Positions 59,401 to 64,000 of a stretch of 64,000 nucleotides of DNA are shown in pieces. The stretch spans positions 23,692,922 to 23,756,921 of the forward strand of contig NC_086248.1 of the NCBI RefSeq assembly GCF_021018805.1, given 5' to 3'. The stretch's first letter is position 1. The number at the start of each line of letters is the position of its first letter. The position numbers and the translations under genes were made by a program. The stretch comes from Prinia subflava. Lineage: Eukaryota; Chordata; Aves; Passeriformes; Cisticolidae. The notes beneath the pieces were generated by a model, which was not told the origin of the DNA, did no database searches, and saw nothing but the letters and a program-made list of their open reading frames with translations.

Positions 59401-61968
59401 ATGATTTTATACATGAAGGTCAAAGTGCAAAAAAGACTTTTTATGAAAACTGTCCAATTAGTTGAGTCATCTAAGCTGCATAAAAATGTGGTGCCACTTT
59501 CTAACAACTAGATATTAGAGGAAAAATGGAAAACAAATGTACTGTCCTCTGCATTAGTCTATCAACAGCACAGTTCAAGTAAGTTATGGACTGAGGTATG
59601 GTTGTGTGTTTGCACAAGAGCAGACTGGCTACAAGTACCCAGTACATTAACACACTCCTAAATGCTGTGTTACATAAAAATATGTAACTGCATAACACAG
59701 CAGAATAAAGCTGCCACACCGGAGTTTATTAGCATTCGCTAAAATGAAAAAGTAGACAATGAACCAGGTTACACGACCTTCTCTGGATGTTCACAGACAT
59801 TTCTAATACAGCTCTCAGCTCCTTACCAAAATCATGTCTGCAATGATACTGCTCTTAAAATCCTGCCTCTTGCCACGCTGGGGCATGGTAGAAGAAAACT
59901 GTGAATCTCCTTTAACATAAAGCTCCACTATTTATTGAGCATAAACACTTTGTTTAGCATGGTCCCCAGGCCAAAGGAAGAACGAGGCACCCAGAGTCCA
60001 GTCTCACAATACATCTAAGATTACCAAATGATCAGCTGTGGGTGCTGCATGGGCCGGTTGTACTTGACCTTTTCCTCCACACACTCCTGGTACTTTTCTC
60101 ATATTAAGCAGCCCTTGTTAGGTCTACCTGTGAAAGAAGCTCTGGTGCGAAAACCAATCACCCTAAAAAGCTGAATGGAAGAAGTCTTTTCTGCTTTAAA
60201 GTCTTTAACTTTTTGAACTCAGCTGGCCAGTTACAACACCAGGCAGGCAGCAGAAATACAAGCCTGGAACACAGGGAGGGAAGCTGAACCAGCCTGCTAG
60301 TGGATCAGGCCTTAGCTATCTTGTGAAATCTCACTCCGAGAAAGCAAGGACAACTAAAATCTAACACCTATTGAAAAATGAGTACCATCTCTTAAAGATT
60401 AATGAGAAAACCCTCAAGCTAAGTCACAGAGCAACAGGAAGACTCTGTTTATATTCCTGGACTCAAGACTGTGAGGCTCTTTTGTCAGCATAACTTTAGT
60501 CATACAAGACGTGGGAACACAAACGTCATCCAGGGATAGATAAAAGTATATTTAAACTTTCTGAATTCACACCACTCTAGCTGCAAAACCCTGTGGTGTA
60601 GAGTACACACACTTTCATTAAACAGATTTTAGTAGCCAAGCCTCCACTCACTCATGGAAGCAGCTTCTATGTGCTGATGCTTGCCCTGCTGTTATGTGAG
60701 TTATAAAAAGGGTTCATTTAAAGAAGAACTGACTTTAAGAGACAAGTTCTCTCACGGTGCACACGGTGAACGGCATTCTCCTCTGGCTAACAGCATCTGT
60801 GAACAGCTGCTATTACTTGAATAAAGTTTTCCCAGAAATGCCTTTGCTGCTCAGAAAGCAAACTGTGCATGAGACAGAGATGCAATGGCCAAGTCCCCAC
60901 ATTGTTTGTATCCTATTCTGCTCTTCCAACTTCCCCACAGCCACACCTAGAACACCTCCAAGTGACCAATGCTGGACCTCACCAACACCACGGACAAGGA
61001 CAGCTTCTAGAGCAGCACATGTGAAGCTGCTCCCTGTTTCCTGGGGAGATGATCAATAGAGGAGGCAGCCCTTGCTCCCTGCAGAGTGCTGTCAGGCTGT
61101 GGCACAACTGAGCGCAGGTTTACAAGGCAACACACCCAAGACCTGTGATTAAAGTTACGCTCCTCGGGCACAAAGCACCTGTAACAAAGTTCAACTCATG
61201 ACCCGAACGATCATCCTGATCCTTGTTCAGAAGGCAGCCTGACACGTACCAAACGCCCAGGAAACTCGGGTAAAGCAGCGCTCGGCAGGTCCCCTTCCCA
61301 CAGGGATACAGGAGGAACGCGGTGCGCGGCCAGAGGGCTGCCACTGCAGCCCGCCCATCCCTGGTCCTGCTTCCCTCACTTTCCTCCCCAAAACCGAGTC
61401 TGAGTCCGAGCAGGCACTGCCTCGGACTAGAGCCGTAGACATGCTTTACTCAGACACATCGAGAGAGCATAAACAAACTCCGGAGAGCGAGCGAGTGCTG
61501 CCGAGCATCACCGCCCCGGGAATACACCTCCCGAGGGGCTGCCCGGGCAACCGAGCGGTGCCAGGCGGAAACACTGAAAGTTGTTGTGGCGTTTCAGAAC
61601 CGGGGTGACAGCGGGGCAGCCGCGCTGCGCAACGAAACGCGGCGTGTGCGTGCGCGAGGTAAACAAAGCCCGCCGGGCAGCCCGCAACGTCCCCGCCCGC
61701 CCGGCCGGGCCCGCTCCGGGCATCGCGGCCGCCGCGGCCCGACCCGCACAGCACCGGAACCGCACCTGCGCCCGCGACACGCGGCGGCGGAGGCCGCGAT
61801 CGCAGGGCTCTCACCCACCTCGTCGCCCCACTTGAGCACGTCCTTGTGGCGGTCGCGCACGGCGCGGTAGATGTGGAGGAACTGGAGGATGCCGTGCCGC
61901 CGCACGTGCTCCGCGTACCGCCGCGTCTCCTCCCAGCTCAGCGGCGAGCCCTGCGACAGCAGCCCCAT
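29288..61968 (-). CDS. GCLC: Glutamate-cysteine ligase catalytic subunit, complete, 16 exons
   Basis: GCLC joins L-glutamate and L-cysteine with ATP to give gamma-glutamylcysteine, the rate-limiting step of glutathione synthesis in the cytosol. It works as a heterodimer with the modifier GCLM. The exons join to 1914 nt, giving 637 residues; all introns are GT-AG and phases agree throughout. The protein starts [14 protein letters not shown], the invariant family N-terminus. Glu52, Glu96 and Glu103 occupy positions tied to Mg/substrate binding in the family. Arg127 and Pro158, sites of human deficiency variants, are conserved; His371 and Pro415 match human 370 and 414 through a one-residue insertion near 219-229. 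Cys249-Cys250 matches the mammalian Cys pair near the GCLM contact. The start has a good context (GGCATGG). Expression is expected to depend on NRF2/MAF at the proximal site near 62130. Confidence 0.98.
29497..33050 (-). other. GCLC: GCLC intron 15
   Basis: 3.6 kb. No transposon was recognised. A locally GC-rich pocket lies at about 30795-30960, unlike the AT-rich remainder. Confidence 0.85.
33051..33171 (-). CDS. GCLC: GCLC coding exon 15 (residues 529-569)
   Basis: Encodes [20 protein letters not shown], then [20 protein letters not shown]. Ends one base into a Gly codon before GTATGT. Confidence 0.98.
33264..33367 (-). CDS. GCLC: GCLC coding exon 14 (residues 494-528)
   Basis: Encodes [20 protein letters not shown], then [15 protein letters not shown]. 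The [10 protein letters not shown] stretch is a variable surface loop in the family. A 92-bp intron separates it from exon 15. Confidence 0.98.
33464..33545 (-). CDS. GCLC: GCLC coding exon 13 (residues 467-494)
   Basis: 82 nt encoding [20 protein letters not shown], then FRKDICK. Followed by a 96-bp intron. Confidence 0.98.
33546..35643 (-). other. GCLC: GCLC intron 12
   Basis: 2.1 kb without recognised repeats. It has two adjacent inverted repeats near 34801-34828 and 34890-34932 (see findings). Confidence 0.85.
35644..35748 (-). CDS. GCLC: GCLC coding exon 12 (residues 432-466)
   Basis: 105 nt encoding [20 protein letters not shown], then [15 protein letters not shown]. The hydrophobic run is a buried helix of this soluble enzyme, not a membrane segment. 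Phase 0 at both ends. Confidence 0.98.
36455..36547 (-). CDS. GCLC: GCLC coding exon 11 (residues 401-431)
   Basis: 93 nt encoding [20 protein letters not shown], then [11 protein letters not shown]. The Pro cluster and WRVEFRPME are family hallmarks; Pro415 matches human Pro414. Confidence 0.98.
37221..37333 (-). CDS. GCLC: GCLC coding exon 10 (residues 363-400)
   Basis: Encodes [20 protein letters not shown], then [17 protein letters not shown]. His371 corresponds to human His370. The donor is GAG|GTTACG, weaker than the other GCLC donors; the join to exon 11 (NIQSTNWQ) is nevertheless exactly as in the family. Confidence 0.97.
37861..37999 (-). CDS. GCLC: GCLC coding exon 9 (residues 317-363)
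   Basis: Encodes [20 protein letters not shown], then [20 protein letters not shown] and EHLIKEG. Donor GTAAGT. Confidence 0.98.
38819..38935 (-). CDS. GCLC: GCLC coding exon 8 (residues 278-316)
   Basis: 117 nt encoding [20 protein letters not shown], then [19 protein letters not shown]. Highly conserved core strand and the DRTREER loop. Phase 0 at both ends. Confidence 0.98.
39820..39894 (-). CDS. GCLC: GCLC coding exon 7 (residues 253-277)
   Basis: 75 nt encoding [20 protein letters not shown], then ICPIV. Phase 0 at both ends. Confidence 0.98.
42950..43707 (-). mobile_element. CR1 LINE 3' portion, about 760 bp
   Basis: Read on the plus strand this is the reverse complement of the CR1 3' region in order: 'accacctccttggagagccc', 'ctgaacctcccttggtgcag', 'tctcccctgagcctccttcc', 'ggcccagaactggacccagc', 'ggccttcctggccacctggg', 'ctctgcagagccttcctacc' and 'agatcaacactgacccaact'. 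It is 5'-truncated where it meets the LTR at about 43707. An open frame of 131 codons within it on the plus strand is antisense to CR1 and not a gene. Confidence 0.92.
43708..45128 (-). mobile_element. Long ERV LTR, second family (minus), interrupted
   Basis: Read on the minus strand it starts near 45128 (TATATTGG) and proceeds through the blocks seen at 26114-26662: 'aggtggctgctgtgagaagg', 'tggccaaggctgagcccacc', and the repeated 'gctccagc/gggtcc' motifs. It continues past the inserted LTR to 'aaattaactgaatttattac' (plus-strand reading) and is cut off near 43708, where the CR1 fragment begins. The family 3' end is therefore missing. It lies antisense-to-sense neutral within the intron, i.e. 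in the GCLC transcription direction, so its promoter and polyadenylation signals face the same way as the gene. Confidence 0.85.
44026..44559 (+). mobile_element. ERVL-type LTR inserted in the other LTR
   Basis: A copy of the LTR family at 15250-15817. It carries 'tatgttttggattcagtatg', 'acacactgatgttttagttc' and CATATGGCATCATGCTCAGT (44258-44277), and ends GGTTTAAACCACAACA at 44559. Its TATA region is mutated to TACACACAC. The second-family LTR resumes on both sides, so this element inserted later. The 5' boundary is uncertain by a few bases and a target duplication is not clear. Confidence 0.85.
45308..45444 (-). CDS. GCLC: GCLC coding exon 6 (residues 207-252)
   Basis: Encodes [20 protein letters not shown], an acidic, variable surface loop, then [17 protein letters not shown]. 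The loop is one residue longer than in human GCLC as I recall it. Cys249-Cys250 corresponds to the mammalian pair implicated in holoenzyme formation with GCLM. Confidence 0.98.
45537..45595 (-). CDS. GCLC: GCLC coding exon 5 (residues 187-207)
   Basis: A 59-nt exon encoding [20 protein letters not shown]. Separated from exon 6 by a 92-bp intron with good GTAAGT and CACAG ends. Confidence 0.98.
46359..46472 (-). CDS. GCLC: GCLC coding exon 4 (residues 149-187)
   Basis: Encodes [20 protein letters not shown], then [17 protein letters not shown]. Pro158 is present. Donor GTAAGA, acceptor CATAG. Confidence 0.98.
46473..48990 (-). other. GCLC: GCLC intron 3
   Basis: 2.5 kb of AT-rich intron; no repeats or genes recognised beyond simple A/T-rich patches. 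Confidence 0.9.
48991..49173 (-). CDS. GCLC: GCLC coding exon 3 (residues 88-149)
   Basis: Encodes [20 protein letters not shown] and the NMRKRRQEA helix. This is the most conserved part of the active site, with Glu96 and Glu103, and Arg127 in the helix. Flanked by TATAG acceptor and GTGAGA donor. Confidence 0.98.
49980..50092 (-). CDS. GCLC: GCLC coding exon 2 (residues 51-88)
   Basis: Encodes [19 protein letters not shown] and on to KVNP, ending two bases into an Asn codon before GTGAGT. Carries Glu52 of the active-site strand. A 15-nt A run lies just inside intron 2 (plus-strand 49937-49951). Confidence 0.98.
52034..52262 (-). mobile_element. CR1 LINE 3' end fragment
   Basis: Read on the plus strand: 'aatcacagaatcttcaaggt', 'tggaagagaccttaaggatc', 'cacctccctgggtaacctat', 'cagtgcttgaccaccctaat' and 'ttctaatgtctaatctgaaa'. 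This is the reverse complement of the CR1 3' end, about 230 bp. It lies in GCLC intron 1. Confidence 0.88.
53159..53298 (+). mobile_element. CR1 LINE 3' end fragment
   Basis: 'catccctggaagtgatcaag', 'gccagtttggataagacttt', 'gagcaacctggtgtaatgga' and 'accattatgtgatcct' follow the CR1 3' terminus in order. About 140 bp, in GCLC intron 1, opposite orientation to the copy at 52034. Confidence 0.85.
61819..61968 (-). CDS. GCLC: GCLC coding exon 1 (residues 1-50)
   Basis: Begins at the ATG and ends ...KWGDE before GTGGGT (intron phase 0). It encodes the N-terminal helix region with [20 protein letters not shown]. Lies in the CpG island; the 5' UTR continues to higher coordinates, with the cap site unknown. 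Confidence 0.98.
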
Positions 61969-62102
61969 GCCGGCCGGGAGGGAAGGAGGGAGGGAGGCCG
62001 AGGAAGCGAGCGGAGCCGGAGCGGAGGGAGTCCGCCGTGCGCGGCGCGCTCGGTGCGGCGGGTGCGCTCGGTGCGGCGGCGGCGGGACCGAGCCCGGCGC
62101 CG

Positions 62103-62110
62103 CACGTGAC
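62103..62110 (+). promoter_or_regulatory. E-box CACGTGAC
   Basis: CACGTGAC is a canonical E-box with the flank preferred by USF and MiT/TFE factors, 135 bp upstream of the GCLC ATG and 20 bp from the ARE-like site. The sequence match is exact; function is inference. Confidence 0.45.
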
Positions 62111-62129
62111 GGCGGCGCGCGTCAGGCCG

Positions 62130-62139
62130 TGACTCAGCA
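62130..62139 (+). promoter_or_regulatory. Antioxidant-response/MARE-type element
   Basis: TGACTCAGCA fits the ARE core TGACnnnGC with an embedded AP-1 site; on the minus strand it reads TGCTGAGTCA, a near-complete Maf-recognition element. It lies about 165 bp upstream of the GCLC start codon. GCLC is a classic NRF2/small-MAF target; in human the main functional element (ARE4) is kilobases upstream. Occupancy is inference. Confidence 0.6.
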
Positions 62140-62374
62140 CTTTCCGCCGGCAGGCGCCGCCCCCGCCGCGCCGAGCGCCGGACTGAGCGCGGCCTGGCTG
62201 CCGGCCCCGCGGCGCTCTCGGCGCGGAGCCGCCGGGGACGGAGGGAAGGAGCGATCCGGCGGCCCCGGGGAGGCAAACGCGCTCGCCGGCAGCGACCGTG
62301 AGCGCCGCTGCTCCGAACGCCCGGCCCACGGCCCGGCCCAGGGGAGGAGGCGCCGCTCGCCTGCGCCAGGCGAC

Positions 62375-62485
62375 ATGGCGGCGGAGGATGTCCCCGGCAG
62401 GACGGGGCACGTCTGGCCGGGCTGGTGTTCTGGGGGAAAGGGACCCTCGAGGGCTTGCGAGCGCCAGAATAAAGGTCCTGATTGA
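62375..62485 (+). other. Small divergent open frame, strong start context (weak)
   Basis: GCGACATGGCGG gives a strong start context for a 36-codon frame beginning MAAEDVPGRTG, pointing away from GCLC. It may mark a divergent promoter-upstream transcript from the bidirectional CpG island. No homology is recognised and it should not be read as an established gene. Confidence 0.15.
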
Positions 62486-62500
62486 AAGGCCCCGGAGCGC

Positions 62501-62913
62501 GGAGAGTGCGCGAACGCTGCTGGGTGTATTGCAGATCAGAGCACCGGGATAAAACGTGGTGCTCGCAGTGGATGGGGGGAAATCCAGAGAGGTCACACCT
62601 CATCCCCCGTAGATCGTTCTCTGCATCTCTCCGGCTGCGGAACACACACGTTGTGGTGTCAAGCATAAGCCCAGCTCGTGAAGGTGTTGAAAATGAATTT
62701 GTTATCTGGCAGATGTTTTGGAGGGAATTGCAGCAGCATTGTCTCAGGAAAGAGGATGCGGGAACATGTCAAGGCGTGTATTTTCATTCGATAAAAAGTA
62801 GAAGGAAGGCCTATTAGACTGAGTCTTTACTAAAGAGACAAAAGGCTGAACATTAACATAAAGGGAAAATTTTTCACTGCTGAGAAGCAGAAATTCATTA
62901 CTCATAGACCCTC
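62501..62913. other. Stretch between GCLC island and ERV LTR
   Basis: About 400 bp of transitional composition, with no gene or repeat recognised. Confidence 0.5.
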
Positions 62914-63761
62914 TGTGGTGGTGTGGACAGTTGGACTTTCCCCATTGTTATATGTTAAACCCCAGTTAGACCCTCCAGAGGAGGCAGGACAGTATAAGCA
63001 GGTGAAAGAAAGTGCTTCGAAGGACTGTGTCAGGAAAAAGAAGGACAGACGAGGGAGAAGATTTAAAGAGAGACTCAAGGAAGTGAGAGAGGGAGCTGGA
63101 AGAAGGACAATAAAGAGAGAGTTTTGAGATAGGGTAAAGTTGAAGGACATGTGGGTGGTTTACCAAGTGGAAAAGATTCAGATATGTGAAAAGAAAAAGG
63201 ATTGGTGGGTCCAATGCTGTTATATGTTCTGTATGCTGCTGTGTAACCCCCCTAATTGAAATTCATAAGTTGCTACATCCTCCCTACAAGCCCCTATTTT
63301 TAGCTCACTTTTGTTACATGTTGCCTTTTCCCCTTTTCCCGCCACTGTGTTATCCCTCCCCTATCCCCTAATTGGTTCAAGGCTTGCAACCCCTCCCCTT
63401 ATCTCCCAGGTGTCAAGTTTCCATTGGTTGCCACAAAGAGGAACTCCCATTTCTCCTCCCCTTCCCCGAGACCTTATAAGCTGGTGTATTTCTTTGTTCT
63501 GGGTCCAGCTCCGCCTGGCCCTGACAGTGTTCACTGGGATTAAAGTTACTGTTTAACTGTCCGGCTGGCTGGATCCTCCTTTCTTCCTCTCTGCCCTGTC
63601 GCCTGATACCTTTTATCATCGTGAGGCTTCCCTCAGGGAAAAAGAATCCACGAAAGCTGACTCCTCATAGAGTACTGAGGAGCAGCCCAAGATCACGCTT
63701 GCTCCGGTGCCTGGGCTAGCTCGGGGCGAAGCCGAGGGGCTTCGGTGACGGCACCGCGACA
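62914..63761 (+). mobile_element. 5' LTR of an ERVK-type (betaretrovirus-like) element
   Basis: The 848-bp LTR is bounded by imperfect inverted ends: TGTGGTGGTG (62914-62923) against CACCGCGACA (63752-63761), 8 of 10 pairing, with the required TG...CA termini. U3 holds a purine-rich stretch and two CCAAT-type boxes (inverted ATTGG near 63370 and 63425). The TATA box is TTATAAG at 63474-63480 and the polyadenylation signal ATTAAA at 63539-63544. A lysine-tRNA primer site follows six bases on. It points rightward, head-to-head with GCLC. Confidence 0.88.
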
Positions 63762-63767
63762 AGTGGC

Positions 63768-63785
63768 TGGCGCCCAACGTGGGGC
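63768..63785 (+). other. Retroviral primer binding site (tRNA-Lys type)
   Basis: TGGCGCCCAACGTGGGGC matches the 3' end complement of tRNA-Lys1,2, the primer used by Mason-Pfizer-type betaretroviruses. The perfect match suggests a relatively young insertion. Confidence 0.9.
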
Positions 63786-64000
63786 CCTGAAGTGAAGCCT
63801 CAAGTCTCCGTGGAGGCTTGGGTCTTCCTTCTTTGTGGCCCCCGGACGGATCGGAGGTGCCTGCACCAGGCGCAGGACCTTGAAGCGCAGATCCAGGGCG
63901 GTCCCACCGCTGTGCGTCGAGCAGCCTCCTCGGAGGAGCGCTCCGCACAGATCCGGGAGGTAGCTTCGCGGACAGCACTCTCCGTGGAGTCTCCCGAGGC
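63786..64000 (+). mobile_element. ERVK-type 5' leader, continues past window
   Basis: GC-rich untranslated leader following the primer site. No gag start is reached before the window ends, so whether the provirus is full length, truncated or open cannot be judged here. Confidence 0.7.

Larger units (their letters stand above)
50093..61818 (-). other. GCLC: GCLC intron 1 (11.7 kb)
   Basis: Donor GTGGGT, acceptor TTTACAAG. It holds a CR1 fragment on each strand (52034-52262 minus, 53159-53298 plus) and an A/C-rich low-complexity patch near 55100-55160. It also contains a 173-codon sense-strand open frame starting with ATG (58347 down to 57826) with no recognised domain. The first several hundred bases are GC-rich, part of the promoter CpG island. 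No other gene was recognised inside. Confidence 0.9.
61300..62500 (-). promoter_or_regulatory. GCLC: GCLC CpG-island promoter and 5' UTR region
   Basis: Very CpG-dense DNA surrounds exon 1 and the sequence upstream of the ATG (61968). No TATA box was seen, as expected for a housekeeping CpG promoter; the transcription start is probably within about 62000-62130 but is not defined by sequence. Long open frames here on both strands reflect high GC and scarce stop codons, not extra genes. Confidence 0.85.

Noticed and set aside
61811..62596. 261-codon minus-strand open frame over the GCLC promoter
   Set aside because: It overlaps GCLC exon 1 in another frame within very GC-rich DNA where stops are rare; the composition (Arg, Ala, Pro, Gly) is typical of a CpG-island shadow.
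61871..62666. Other long frames on both strands of the CpG island (204 codons plus, 242 codons minus)
   Set aside because: Same compositional cause; mutually overlapping, with no domain or conserved start.
1..64000. CRISPR arrays, tRNA or rRNA genes, prokaryotic operons
   Set aside because: No regular repeat-spacer structure, no cloverleaf-like gene recognised, and the window is clearly vertebrate nuclear DNA.

Overview
The window is vertebrate nuclear DNA, almost certainly from a bird and plausibly a passerine. It has one large split gene with conserved GT-AG introns, several CR1 LINE 3' ends, and long terminal repeats (LTRs) of types abundant in avian genomes. I found no bacterial operons, CRISPR arrays, or tRNA or rRNA genes. 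The species call rests on repeat types and the gene sequence only.

The one protein-coding gene I can establish is GCLC, the glutamate-cysteine ligase catalytic subunit, on the minus strand. All 16 coding exons are present between 61968 (ATG) and 29288 (end of the TAA). Joined, they give 1914 nt and a 637-residue protein with no frameshift or premature stop. The start lies in a roughly 1.2 kb CpG island (about 61300-62500). That island holds a consensus antioxidant-response/MARE-type motif (TGACTCAGCA at 62130-62139) and an E-box. The 3' UTR probably runs to a double AATAAA signal at 27804-27815.

Layout. 1-8835: no supported gene, one CR1 end, one short tandem duplication, one weak candidate exon. 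8836-9090: an isolated CpG-rich patch, a candidate promoter; the neighbour expected from amniote synteny, ELOVL5, is not visible as coding exons. 9091-15249: no gene, one CR1 end. 15250-20820: an ERVL-type LTR, then a second related LTR followed by decayed gag and pol. 20821-27803: no supported gene, one truncated LTR. 27790-62100: GCLC. Intron 6 carries a CR1 fragment beside an LTR that another LTR has interrupted; intron 1 carries two CR1 fragments. 62914-64000: the 5' LTR, primer binding site and leader of a betaretrovirus-like (ERVK-type) element, which runs out of the window and points away from GCLC.

No undescribed multi-gene system is evident. The items most worth a second look are the proximal NRF2/MAF-type site at GCLC, the retroviral LTR head-to-head with the GCLC promoter, the isolated CpG island near 8.9 kb, and the nested LTRs in intron 6.
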